64,000 nt of DNA from Primorskyibacter marinus (GTDB lineage: Bacteria > Pseudomonadota > Alphaproteobacteria > Rhodobacterales > Rhodobacteraceae), in NCBI RefSeq assembly GCF_003313245.1, contig NZ_QJSD01000005.1:62001-126000 (forward strand), written 5' to 3'. The notes beneath the pieces are model-generated. The model searched no databases. It was not told the origin of the DNA and saw nothing but the letters and a program-made list of their open reading frames with translations. The translations under genes and the position numbers were made by a program. Position 1 is the stretch's first letter. Every line of letters starts with the position of its first letter. Below, one piece after another: positions 9,424 to 17,555 of the stretch.

Positions 9424-9591
9424 CGTGGTCAAATACACAGCACATGCGCGTGAGCGCACTGACATAATGATTTCATCCCGACGGAAATGGCTTAACTAAA
9501 CGTTATAGTTTTGCACGCTACGGGAGTTGAAAGCCCGTACCGAGATACCTAAGTTGATGTTAAGCCCTTAAACATGGGGAGGGACATATCC

Positions 9592-10488
9592 ATGAGTAAC
9601 TACAAAAACCTGCCGGCACCGACGCCAGAAGGCGGCCTGAACCGCTATATGCAGGAAATCCGGAAGTTCCCGCTGTTGGAGCCGGAAGAGGAATACATGC
9701 TGGCCAAACGCTGGGTCGAAGAGCAGGACACCGAGGCCGCCCACAAGATGGTGACATCGCACCTGCGTCTCGCGGCCAAGATCGCCATGGGCTATCGCGG
9801 CTATGGTCTGCCGCAGGCCGAGGTGATTTCCGAGGCGAATGTCGGTCTGATGCAGGCGGTCAAACGCTTTGATCCAGAGCGCGGCTTTCGACTTGCAACC
9901 TATGCGATGTGGTGGATCCGCGCCTCGATCCAGGAATATATCCTGCGCTCGTGGTCGCTGGTAAAGCTTGGCACGACCTCGGCCCAGAAAAAGCTGTTCT
10001 TCAACCTGCGCAAGGCAAAATCCCGCATTGGCGCGCTGGAAGATGGCGATTTGCGGCCCGAGCATGTCGAGCGGATCGCAAATGATCTGGGCGTGACAGA
10101 GACCGAAGTCATCTCGATGAACCGGCGTCTGTCGGGCGGGGATGCGTCGCTGAACGCCACGGTCGGGCAAGAGGGCGAAGGCTCTATGCAGTGGCAGGAC
10201 TGGTTGGAGGACGAAGATGCCGACCAGGCCAGCGATTATGAAGAGCGTGACGAGTTGGAAACGCGCCGGGCGCTGCTCGCCGAGGCGATGTCGGTGCTGA
10301 ACGATCGTGAAAAGGACATTCTGACCCAGCGCCGCCTGGCCGACCAGGCCGTCACACTGGAAGAACTGTCCGGACAGTATGATGTCAGCCGCGAACGCAT
10401 TCGGCAGATCGAGGTGCGGGCCTTCGAAAAACTACAAAAGAAGATGCGCGATCTGGCAAGCGATGCCGGGATGACACTCGCGCAGTAA
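9592..10488 (+). CDS. rpoH: Heat-shock sigma factor sigma-32
   Basis: Alternative sigma factor directing RNA polymerase to heat-shock and stress promoters. 298 residues with region 2 (PQAEVISEANVGLMQAVKRF, then FRLATYAMWWIRASIQEYI), the diagnostic RpoH box QKKLFFNLR at residues 132-140, and a region 4.2 helix-turn-helix (SRERIRQIEVRAFEKLQ). The RpoH box separates it from RpoD and RpoS. ATG 9592 is preceded by GGGAGGG at good spacing; an in-frame ATG at 9574 lacks one. The 168-base upstream gap contains TTGAAA and TAAGTT 17 bases apart (9527-9555), at best a weak promoter candidate. Alphaproteobacteria often carry more than one rpoH. Confidence 0.95.
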   Translation: MSNYKNLPAPTPEGGLNRYMQEIRKFPLLEPEEEYMLAKRWVEEQDTEAAHKMVTSHLRLAAKIAMGYRGYGLPQAEVISEANVGLMQAVKRFDPERGFRLATYAMWWIRASIQEYILRSWSLVKLGTTSAQKKLFFNLRKAKSRIGALEDGDLRPEHVERIANDLGVTETEVISMNRRLSGGDASLNATVGQEGEGSMQWQDWLEDEDADQASDYEERDELETRRALLAEAMSVLNDREKDILTQRRLADQAVTLEELSGQYDVSRERIRQIEVRAFEKLQKKMRDLASDAGMTLAQ

Positions 10489-10511
10489 CGCTGCCCATAT
10501 GCCGACACCTG

Positions 10512-10540
10512 ACAGGCCCCCATCGTGGGGCCTGTTTGCA
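10512..10540 (+). terminator. Rho-independent terminator after rpoH
   Basis: Perfect 9-base-pair stem ACAGGCCCC / GGGGCCTGT (10512-10520 with 10527-10535) around a six-base loop, 24 bases past the rpoH stop. The following T-run is short (TTGC), so termination may be partial. Confidence 0.7.
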
Positions 10541-10605
10541 CATCTGATGGGCTGTTGACCTAAGGGGCGGCAAAGGTAAGGTGTTCACAACAGGGAGAAA
10601 ACGCA

Positions 10606-11580
10606 ATGAGCAAACACATCCGCTGGGGTATTCTGGGTGCCTCGAACTTCGCGTTGAACCACATGGCACCCGCCATTCACTCTGCGCGTGGTGGCGCGTT
10701 CAGTGCGCTTGCAACCTCTGACGCTGAAAATGCAAAGCCCTTTGTCGAGAAGGTGCCCGGCCTGACGGTGTTTGAGGATTACGATGCTCTGCTGGCCGAC
10801 GACCAGATTGATGCAATTTATGTGCCGCTTCCGAACCATCTGCATGTCGAATGGACATTGAAGGCCTTGCGTGCCGGCAAGCATGTTCTGTGTGAAAAGC
10901 CGATTGCCATGCGGGCCGATCAGATCGACCAGATCATTGCCCTGCGCAATGAAACCGGGTTGCTCGCAGCCGAGGCCTATATGATCGTGCATCACCCGCA
11001 ATGGCAGAAGGCCAAGGCGCTATACGAAGCCGGTGCAATTGGCGAACTCGTTCGCGTCTCTGGCGCGTTTTCCTACGATAACAGCGCCGATGGCGGAAAT
11101 ATTCGCAACAGGCCCGAAACCGGTGGCGGCGCGATTCCGGATATTGGTGTCTATACCTATGGCTCGACCCGTTTCGTGACCGGGCAAGAGCCGCAGGAGA
11201 TCCTGTCCACGGCGATCCGCTATGAAAATGACGTGGATGTGTGGTCGCATATCACGGCACAATTTCCGTCATTCCACTATACGTCCGTCAATTCCATGCG
11301 GATGAGCCCCTGGCAGGACATGACATTCCATGGGTCCGAAGGGGTGATGCGTCTGACCGCGCCGTTCAATCCGATGGTCTACGGCGAGGCGCGCATTGAT
11401 CTGCATCGCGCCAGTGGCGAGATCGCCGTTTACCGGTTTCCTTCCGACAACCACTATGTGCTTCAGGTCGAGGCGTTCAACCGATCCGCGACAAGCGGTG
11501 CCGCATATGCCTGTCCGCTGGAGTTTTCTCAAGGAACGCAGGCGATGATCGACATGGTGTTCGACAAGGACCGGGGTTGA
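10606..11580 (+). CDS. Gfo/Idh/MocA family NAD(P)-dependent oxidoreductase
   Basis: 324 residues. The N-terminal Rossmann fold opens with WGILGASNFALNHMAP, and the conserved CEKPIAM motif (Lys in the active site) follows near residue 100. A C-terminal sugar-binding-type alpha/beta domain completes it. Family members oxidise or reduce sugars, inositols and related cyclic polyols; no motif here fixes the substrate. Preceded by GGGAG close to the ATG. Stands alone between the rpoH terminator and a convergent phaZ, so context gives no pathway. Confidence 0.85.
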   Translation: MSKHIRWGILGASNFALNHMAPAIHSARGGAFSALATSDAENAKPFVEKVPGLTVFEDYDALLADDQIDAIYVPLPNHLHVEWTLKALRAGKHVLCEKPIAMRADQIDQIIALRNETGLLAAEAYMIVHHPQWQKAKALYEAGAIGELVRVSGAFSYDNSADGGNIRNRPETGGGAIPDIGVYTYGSTRFVTGQEPQEILSTAIRYENDVDVWSHITAQFPSFHYTSVNSMRMSPWQDMTFHGSEGVMRLTAPFNPMVYGEARIDLHRASGEIAVYRFPSDNHYVLQVEAFNRSATSGAAYACPLEFSQGTQAMIDMVFDKDRG

Positions 11581-11633
11581 GCCGACAGCCTTGCGGCTGG
11601 TCTGTTCCCCGCACGACCGTCTTGCATAAGAGG

Positions 11634-11661
11634 AGGGCCGAACCATCGCTGGTACGGCCCT
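11634..11661. terminator. Stem-loop between convergent genes (likely bidirectional terminator)
   Basis: AGGGCCG (11634-11640) pairs with CGGCCCT (11655-11661). An inner ACC/GGT pair continues the stem after one A-A mismatch. It sits between the plus-strand oxidoreductase and the minus-strand phaZ, where a shared terminator is expected. No long T-run follows on either side. Confidence 0.6.
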
Positions 11662-11702
11662 GTCTTGTGATTGCTCCAACGCGACGCCCCGGAGATTTCC
11701 GA

Positions 11703-12989
11703 TCAGGCGGCGGCGTTCTTGTTCGCTGTCTTGGTGGTTTTGGCGGCAGGCTGTGGCGCGTCCGAATTGGCGTCGATGAATTCCAACACCAACGGACGAA
11801 TGTTCTGCCGCCAACTCTTGCCTGCGAAGATGCCGTAATGGCCGGCACCCGGTTCGAGATGGCTGGCTTTCTTGGACTCGGGCAGGCCGGTGCACAGCGC
11901 CAGCGCCGCCACGCATTGACCGGGGGCCGAAATATCGTCCTTGGCACCTTCGACCGTCTTGACGGCAACGCTGGTGATCTTGCCGATATCAACCAATTTG
12001 CCTTTGACGGTAAATTCGTTCTTGGCAATCTCGCAATTCTTGAACACGCGTTCCACCGTGGACAGATAGAACTCCGCAGGCATGTCCATCACGGCCAGAT
12101 ATTCATCGTAGAATCGGTTATGCGCGTCATGGTCAGAGGCTTCGCCACGGCTGACCCGCATGATCTGGTCATTGAACGCCTTGGAGTGCCGTTCGGCGTT
12201 CATCGAGATGAACGAAGACAGTTGCAAGAGGCCGGGATAGACCATCCGCCCGACGCCATTATACTTGAATCCGACGCGTTGGATCATGGTCTCTTCAAGC
12301 TGACCCATTGTAACGCGTGCGCCGAAATCGGTCACATCGGTCGGCGCTGCATCGGGATCAATCGGCCCGCCGATCAGGGTCAGCGAACGCGGTTGCGCAT
12401 CGGGATCTTCTTCGGCCAGATAGGCGGTGGCGGCCAGCGTCAGCGGTGCGGGCTGGCAAACGGCGATCACATGGGTGTCGGGACCGAGATGGCGCATGAA
12501 TTCGACAAGGTAGAGGGTGTAATCCTCGACATCGAATTTGCCTTCGCTCACCGGGATGTCGCGGGCATTGTGCCAGTCGGTTACATAAACCTCGCAGTCA
12601 GGCAGCAAAGAGATGACTGTCGATCGCAGCAGCGTGGCATAATGCCCCGACATCGGCGCGACCAAAAGCACTTGCCGGGGTTTCGGTTCGCGCCCCTGTA
12701 CTTTAAAATGGATCAGGTCACCGAAGGCGCGCTGAACAACGTTCTGCTTGACCACAACGTGATCTTTTCCGTCTTCGCAAGTGATAGAACGGATGCCCCA
12801 TCCCGGTTTTGCGGTCATTCGTTCGAAAGATCGTTCCGTAACCTCGCCCCAAGCCGCCATCCACTGCAACGCAGGGTTGGGAATCAGGGCAAACGCAGGG
12901 TAGGATGCAGCAGCCTTGGCCGTCGCTCCCAACCACTGGTTGGTGTTGCGAAGGGTTTCCATAAGGTCGTACGTCGCCATGTAGCGCAT
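11703..12989 (-). CDS. phaZ: Intracellular polyhydroxyalkanoate depolymerase
   Basis: Degrades the cell's own amorphous PHA granules. 428 residues, the usual size for the PhaZ1 type of intracellular depolymerase. The nucleophile motif is VCQPAP with Cys178 in place of the lipase-box serine, as in that group; EPGAGHYGIFAG near the C-terminus supplies the His. The C-terminus is an Ala/Lys-rich tail. I chose ATG 12989 because GGAG lies five bases upstream; in-frame ATGs at 13001 and 12980 are less well placed. Divergent from phaC with one PhaR-type operator between them, so mobilisation and synthesis are probably controlled together. Confidence 0.93.
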   Translation of the reverse strand: MRYMATYDLMETLRNTNQWLGATAKAAASYPAFALIPNPALQWMAAWGEVTERSFERMTAKPGWGIRSITCEDGKDHVVVKQNVVQRAFGDLIHFKVQGREPKPRQVLLVAPMSGHYATLLRSTVISLLPDCEVYVTDWHNARDIPVSEGKFDVEDYTLYLVEFMRHLGPDTHVIAVCQPAPLTLAATAYLAEEDPDAQPRSLTLIGGPIDPDAAPTDVTDFGARVTMGQLEETMIQRVGFKYNGVGRMVYPGLLQLSSFISMNAERHSKAFNDQIMRVSRGEASDHDAHNRFYDEYLAVMDMPAEFYLSTVERVFKNCEIAKNEFTVKGKLVDIGKITSVAVKTVEGAKDDISAPGQCVAALALCTGLPESKKASHLEPGAGHYGIFAGKSWRQNIRPLVLEFIDANSDAPQPAAKTTKTANKNAAA

Positions 12990-13071
12990 GTGCGTCTCCA
13001 TAAGTCCGGGCAGGCAAGCCGGTTCATTTCGTCGCTTTGCCCCCCAACAAGAGGCGACAGGATATTTTATT

Positions 13072-13082
13072 CTGCGTAGCAG
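13072..13082. promoter_or_regulatory. PhaR operator between phaZ and phaC
   Basis: CTGC-GTA-GCAG, a perfect inverted repeat of the CTGC-N3-GCAG type described for the PHA repressor PhaR in Paracoccus and Rhodobacter. It ends 24 bases before the phaC ATG and lies in the phaZ/phaC divergent gap. phaR itself is encoded nearby. Confidence 0.7.
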
Positions 13083-13106
13083 CAAAAGTAAGGGGGAAAT
13101 TTTCCA

Positions 13107-14900
13107 ATGACAACTAAAGACGTTGCCGCAGGGCAGAATTTGGATCGGCTGAAGGAAAATTTGACGCGTGTTGAGGAGTTGTCGCAACGTTTGATGGCCG
13201 CGATGTCGCAAAAACAGCCGGTAAATCCGGCACTCAGCGGCCCGAATCAAGAGTTGTATACCAAGGCTATGCAGACCTATTGGACGGAGGCCGTTCAGAA
13301 CCCGTCGAAGCTTCTTGAACACCAGATCGAATTCTGGGGCAGCTCTCTGAAGCATTTTGTCGAGGTACAACAGACGCTTGCGCGCGGAAAACTGGAGGCA
13401 CCCGAAGATCCCGGCCCGAAAGACCGGCGGTTTGCCAACCCGCTGTGGGATTCGCACCCTTATTTCAACTTCATCAAGAAGCAGTATCTGATCAATGCGG
13501 ATACGATTTCTCGTGCTGTCGAGGACATCGAACATCTCGACAATATCGAAAAGCGTCGGCTGACGTATTTCTCGCGGCAGATCCTTGATATGATGGCACC
13601 GACCAATTTTTTCGGCACCAACCCGGATGCATTGCAGAAGGCGGTTGAGACGGATGGCGAGTCCCTGGTCAAAGGTCTCGAAAATCTGGTGTCTGACCTT
13701 GAAGCCAACAATGGCGAGTTGGTGGTGCGCCTGGCGGATGAAAAGGCCTTTGTGCTGGGCGAGAATATTGCCACGACACCGGGCGAAGTTGTCTATCGCA
13801 ACAAGATGATGGAGCTGATCCAGTACACGCCGGACACCGATCAGGTCTATGCCACGCCGATCGTGCTGTTTCCGCCGTGGATCAACAAATTCTACATTCT
13901 CGACCTGAAAGAGCAGAACAGCTTTATCAAATGGGTGACGGATCAGGGTTACACGCTGTTCGTCGTCAGTTGGATCAATCCCGATCCCAGCTACCGCGAC
14001 GTGGGGCTGGAGGATTACATAGAGGATGGCTACCTGACCGCTTTTCGGGAAGTGAAAAAGATCACCGGACAATCTGAAGTAAACGCGGTGGGCTATTGCA
14101 TTGCCGGGACCACGCTGTCGCTGACGCTGTCGCTGATGAAGCAGCTCGGCGACAAGACGGTAAAATCGGCCACGTTCTTTACCACGCTGACAGATTTCAG
14201 CGATCAGGGCGAATTCACCCCTTTCCTGCAAAACGACTTTATCGACGGGATAGAACAAGAGGTCGAGGCCAAGGGGATGCTGCCATCCTTTGTCATGGCG
14301 CGAACCTTCAGCTTTCTGCGGTCGACGGATCTTATCTACGGTCCGGCGATCAAAAGCTATATGATGGGGGAAACGCCGCCCGCTTTCGACCTGCTTTACT
14401 GGAACGGCGACGGTGCCAATCTGCCCGCCAAGATGGCGATGCAGTATCTGCGCGGCCTGTGCCAGCGGAACGAATTCTCCGAGGGCACGTTCGAGCTTAT
14501 GGGCCACACACTGAAACTGTCCGACGTTGATGTGCCTCTCTGTGCAGTCACTTGCGAAACCGATCACATTGCTGCTTGGAAAGACTGCTACCGGGGTGTT
14601 CAAAAGATGGGAGCGCGGTCCAAGACCTTCATCGTGTCGGAATCCGGCCACATTGCAGGCATCGTCAATCCGCCGTCCAAGAAGAAATACGGGCATTACA
14701 CCAACACCGATCTGAAGCAGGACGCAGACGGCTGGATGGAGGGTGCGACCTTCACCGCCGGGTCGTGGTGGCCGCGGTGGGAGGAATGGCTGCGAAAGCG
14801 TTCCGGCAAGAAGGTGGACGCGCGAAAACCGGGTGATTCGGACCATCCGACGCTTGGGCCCGCCCCCGGAACCTATGTGGCGATCAAGGCAATTCGCTGA
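13107..14900 (+). CDS. phaC: Class I polyhydroxyalkanoate synthase
   Basis: Polymerises 3-hydroxyacyl-CoA (mainly 3-hydroxybutyryl-CoA in class I enzymes) into PHA at the granule surface. 597 residues, the class I size. The N-terminal PhaC domain is followed by an alpha/beta-hydrolase core with the lipase-like box VGYCIAGTT (nucleophile Cys331), Asp in CETDHIAAW and His in SESGHIAGIVNPP. A GGGGGA lies before the ATG. Gene order phaZ(-) phaC phaP phaR is typical for this bacterial group. Confidence 0.97.
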   Translation: MTTKDVAAGQNLDRLKENLTRVEELSQRLMAAMSQKQPVNPALSGPNQELYTKAMQTYWTEAVQNPSKLLEHQIEFWGSSLKHFVEVQQTLARGKLEAPEDPGPKDRRFANPLWDSHPYFNFIKKQYLINADTISRAVEDIEHLDNIEKRRLTYFSRQILDMMAPTNFFGTNPDALQKAVETDGESLVKGLENLVSDLEANNGELVVRLADEKAFVLGENIATTPGEVVYRNKMMELIQYTPDTDQVYATPIVLFPPWINKFYILDLKEQNSFIKWVTDQGYTLFVVSWINPDPSYRDVGLEDYIEDGYLTAFREVKKITGQSEVNAVGYCIAGTTLSLTLSLMKQLGDKTVKSATFFTTLTDFSDQGEFTPFLQNDFIDGIEQEVEAKGMLPSFVMARTFSFLRSTDLIYGPAIKSYMMGETPPAFDLLYWNGDGANLPAKMAMQYLRGLCQRNEFSEGTFELMGHTLKLSDVDVPLCAVTCETDHIAAWKDCYRGVQKMGARSKTFIVSESGHIAGIVNPPSKKKYGHYTNTDLKQDADGWMEGATFTAGSWWPRWEEWLRKRSGKKVDARKPGDSDHPTLGPAPGTYVAIKAIR

Positions 14901-14923
14901 AAACATTGGTCAAACAAACATTT

Positions 14924-14938
14924 TGCTGCGTCGCAGCA
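14924..14938. promoter_or_regulatory. PhaR operator 1 upstream of phaP
   Basis: Perfect inverted repeat TGCTGC-GTC-GCAGCA, an extended CTGC-N3-GCAG site, 94 bases before the phasin ATG and 23 bases after the phaC stop. One of two tandem copies. Confidence 0.75.
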
Positions 14939-14952
14939 TTTAATTCTTGAAA

Positions 14953-14967
14953 TGCCGCGTCGCAGCA
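14953..14967. promoter_or_regulatory. PhaR operator 2 upstream of phaP
   Basis: TGCCGC-GTC-GCAGCA, differing from operator 1 by one base, with centres 29 bases apart. Two sites of this type in tandem fit the tight control of phasin by PhaR reported for related bacteria. Confidence 0.7.
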
Positions 14968-15032
14968 TGCATATTCTCTTCAATCGCAGGAAACGGGGTG
15001 GGCCCGGGTCCAGCATTGAAAGGAATTTAACA

Positions 15033-15488
15033 ATGGCTAAGACACAAGATCCGACCGCAATGATGAAAGACATCATGGGCGCGTTCCCGGTTGACACGAA
15101 AGCAATGGAAGACGCGTTCAAGACCACGGCGACTCTGAACGAGAAGCTCTCGGGTGTTGCACTTGAAGCCGCCGAGAAGTCGACAGAAATCTCCGCCAAG
15201 TGGGCCAAGGACACACTGACCAAACTGGCAGACATGTCCAAAGCCAAAGCAGAGCCTGCTGACTACGCCAAAGCGATGACCGATTTCGCATCCGCTCAGG
15301 CTGAAGTCGCTTCCGAAAACATGGCCGCTTTCGCTGAAATCGCGAAAAAGGTTCAGATGGACACGGTTGAGCTGATGATGGCTGCCGGCAAGGACATCTC
15401 TGAAGACGCATCCGCGGCTGTCAAAAAGGCAACCAACGACGCGACAGCCGCTGCCAAAAAGGCAACTTCTGCCGCAACTGCGAAGTAA
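15033..15488 (+). CDS. phaP: Phasin (PHA granule coat protein)
   Basis: Amphipathic helical protein that coats PHA granules and limits their size. 151 residues, Ala/Lys/Glu-rich and without cysteine, beginning MAKTQDPTAMMKDIMGAF. The C-terminal tail is an Ala/Lys/Thr repeat (KKATNDATAAAKKATSAA), as in many phasins. ATG 15033 has AGGA upstream; a longer in-frame start at 14952 would run through the operator region and is unlikely. Followed by a strong terminator, so it is probably a short, highly expressed transcript. Confidence 0.92.
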   Translation: MAKTQDPTAMMKDIMGAFPVDTKAMEDAFKTTATLNEKLSGVALEAAEKSTEISAKWAKDTLTKLADMSKAKAEPADYAKAMTDFASAQAEVASENMAAFAEIAKKVQMDTVELMMAAGKDISEDASAAVKKATNDATAAAKKATSAATAK

Positions 15489-15534
15489 GTTATAATAACT
15501 ACTGCGCCAACACCTCCCAGCGCGGCGCAGGGGT

Positions 15535-15566
15535 AGGGGCGGGCTTTATGCCCGCCCTTTCTTTTT
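15535..15566 (+). terminator. Rho-independent terminator after phaP
   Basis: Perfect 8-base-pair stem GGGCGGGC / GCCCGCCC (15537-15544 with 15550-15557), loop TTTAT, followed by TTTCTTTTTG. This is the best-formed terminator in the storage-polymer locus. Confidence 0.88.
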
Positions 15567-15589
15567 GTTCTGCACTCGCATAAGCTTTT

Positions 15590-15602
15590 CTGCATTGCTG
15601 CA
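15590..15602. promoter_or_regulatory. Possible weak PhaR site upstream of phaR
   Basis: CTGCATTGCTGCA has TGC-rich half-sites like the PhaR operators but imperfect symmetry. It lies 19 bases before the likely phaR start, where an autoregulatory site would be expected. Only suggestive. Confidence 0.35.
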
Positions 15603-15620
15603 TTCTTGGGGAGAACCTTC

Positions 15621-16175
15621 TTGGCTGACACCGATAAACCGCTGCTGATCAAGCGCTATGCAAGCAGACGACTCTACAATACCGAGACCAGTGATTACGT
15701 CACGCTTGAAGATATTGCAGGCTTCATTCGCGCCGGCCGCGAGGTTCAGATCGTCGATCTGAAATCCGGCGATGACCTGACCCGTCAATATTTGCTGCAA
15801 ATCGTGGCTGAACATGAAAGCAAGGGCGAAAGCGTCCTGCCGATCAATGTGCTCACCGATCTTGTGCGCAGCTATACGACGCAGGCGACCTCTGTCGTGC
15901 CACAATTCCTTGCGGCCTCCTTCGATATGTTCCGCGACAGCCAGTCGAAATGGGTCGACAACATGAACTCGATGAACCCGATTTCCAAGGTTCCGGGGTT
16001 TGAGGCAGTTCAGGCGCAGCAAGAAGCGTTTGTTAAGGCGATGACCAGCGGAATTGGCAACACTTGGACCGGCCCCGGCAAGGACCCCAACGCCGAGAAC
16101 GGCGATGAGGACCTGGAAGACATCAAAAAACAGCTCGCGGAGTTGCAGGCAAAACTGTCCAAACTCTCCAAGTGA
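15621..16175 (+). CDS. phaR: PHA synthesis repressor PhaR
   Basis: DNA-binding regulator that senses PHA granules and represses phasin and synthesis genes when no polymer is present. 184 residues. The conserved N-terminal DNA-binding domain is PLLIKRYASRRLYNTE through VTLEDIAGFIRAGREVQIVD, followed by the PHB_acc region and an acidic/Lys-rich C-terminal coiled-coil-like end (LEDIKKQLAELQAKLSKL). I chose TTG 15621 because GGGGAG sits seven bases upstream. A TTG at 15606 overlaps that ribosome-binding site and has none of its own. Confidence 0.93.
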   Translation: MADTDKPLLIKRYASRRLYNTETSDYVTLEDIAGFIRAGREVQIVDLKSGDDLTRQYLLQIVAEHESKGESVLPINVLTDLVRSYTTQATSVVPQFLAASFDMFRDSQSKWVDNMNSMNPISKVPGFEAVQAQQEAFVKAMTSGIGNTWTGPGKDPNAENGDEDLEDIKKQLAELQAKLSKLSK

Positions 16176-16183
16176 TAAAGCCT

Positions 16184-16214
16184 GTGACCGGAGACGCAGT
16201 AAAAGCCCGGTTAC
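16184..16214 (+). terminator. Possible terminator hairpin after phaR
   Basis: GTGACCGG (16184-16191) pairs with CCGGTTAC (16207-16214) with one G-T pair and a 15-base loop, nine bases after the phaR stop. No clear T-run follows, so this is a weak candidate between two convergent genes. Confidence 0.4.
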
Positions 16215-16248
16215 ATATTCCGTTTCTTGTGTGTCTGATCGCCGTTTT

Positions 16249-17442
16249 TCAGGTGCCGTAGGCAGGCAGGGGGGGCATCACTGCCGCGGCCGCACCGGTC
16301 AAGGCATCTGCCACGAATTTCAGTTCAGGCATCGTCAGTCGTGCCGGAAGACGTACATCGCAGGCCTGTTTCAGCATGGCGCGGGTCTTGGGCAGATCCG
16401 GGATTCCGCCCGGAAGAAACTTCCAATTCCAGAACGCGCGTGCATTGTCCGTGGACAGGCCGAAAATCTGTACCTTGACCCCGGCTGCTGCGGCGGCTTC
16501 GGCAAAGCGCGCGGCATCTTCACCGTCCATGCCGACAAGGTTGAACTGGATCGAATCCGGCGCGCGTTCTTCAGGTGACAGCGGGGCAGGGACGTCCAGC
16601 CAAGGCGACTGGTTCAGCCGTTCGGCAACAAAGTCGTGGTTTTCCCGCCCATCACGCACCCTGCGCGAAAGTTCTTCCAATTGCGGGCGGATGACAGCCG
16701 CGCTGAGGTTGCCCATGCGCAGATTGTAAAGCGGCAGCAGATTCTGCCAGCGCTGGAACGCAGCCGCCAGCCCGTCATGCTTTTTCCAGTTATGCTCATA
16801 GGCACCGGACATGATCACCGCCTGAGCGACAATATCCGCGTCATCGGTGATCAGGATGCCACCTTCGCCCGCGTTGATCAGCTTGTAGCTTTGGAAACTG
16901 AAACATCCGATCTTGCCGATCGTGCCGATCTTGCGACCGTCCCATTCAGTTCCCAGGGAATGCGCGGCATCCTCGATCACCGGGATGTCACGGGCATCGG
17001 CCAGTTCCATGATGCGGTCCATATCAGACGTGTGTCCGCGCATATGGCTGATCAGAACCGCCTGCACATCGTCCAGCTTCGCCTCGAAGTCTTTCAGATC
17101 AATACGGTAATTTGTACCGACCTCGCACAGGACCGGATGGCAATCCGCGTGCAGAACGGCAGAGGGTACGGCGGCGAAGGTGAAGGCAGGGATCAGCACC
17201 CGTGCACCACGCGGCAGACCCAACGCCTTGAGCGAAAGGAACAGTGCGGCAGAGCAGCTTGACACCGCCAGCGCATATTTCACGCCCATCATATCGGCGA
17301 ATTCGCGCTCCAGCAGGGACACCGGTGCGTCCTGTGCGGCATGATAGCGGAAAAGATCGCCCGATTGCAGCAGCTCCTCGACCGCTTTCAAGGCGGCTGC
17401 GGGGATCGGCTCGGCGTCATGCATCTTGGGTGCGGTGACCAT
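16249..17442 (-). CDS. DegT/DnrJ/EryC1/StrS-family PLP aminotransferase
   Basis: 397 residues with the fold-type I sugar-aminotransferase pattern: LIPAFTFAAVPSAVLHAD near residue 85, VIEDAAHSLG with the PLP-ring Asp, and the Schiff-base Lys187 in FSFQSYKLINAGEGG. Most members aminate nucleotide-linked ketosugars for surface polysaccharides or antibiotics. No other sugar-nucleotide gene lies nearby, so the substrate is open. Faces phaR convergently and is transcribed away from the amine-catabolism cluster's end with a 113-base gap. The ATG has GGGAA upstream. Confidence 0.85.
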   Translation of the reverse strand: MVTAPKMHDAEPIPAAALKAVEELLQSGDLFRYHAAQDAPVSLLEREFADMMGVKYALAVSSCSAALFLSLKALGLPRGARVLIPAFTFAAVPSAVLHADCHPVLCEVGTNYRIDLKDFEAKLDDVQAVLISHMRGHTSDMDRIMELADARDIPVIEDAAHSLGTEWDGRKIGTIGKIGCFSFQSYKLINAGEGGILITDDADIVAQAVIMSGAYEHNWKKHDGLAAAFQRWQNLLPLYNLRMGNLSAAVIRPQLEELSRRVRDGRENHDFVAERLNQSPWLDVPAPLSPEERAPDSIQFNLVGMDGEDAARFAEAAAAAGVKVQIFGLSTDNARAFWNWKFLPGGIPDLPKTRAMLKQACDVRLPARLTMPELKFVADALTGAAAAVMPPLPAYGT

Positions 17443-17555
17443 ATTTCAATTTCCCAAATAGACCTTTCTGATTTTGTAAACTTATGACGCGACACCGCAA
17501 AGCGAAAAATGCCCGCGCCACGGGGTTTTCATCGAATTGTCACATAGAAGTGTGG

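Noticed and set aside
9503-9509. TATAGT as a -10 box for rpoH
   Set aside because: No matching -35 hexamer at the right distance; not enough to call a promoter.
11703-14906. Minus-strand open frame of more than 1000 codons running through phaC
   Set aside because: Only its last 428 codons (phaZ) show family motifs; the upstream part is antisense to phaC and reflects high-GC codon bias.
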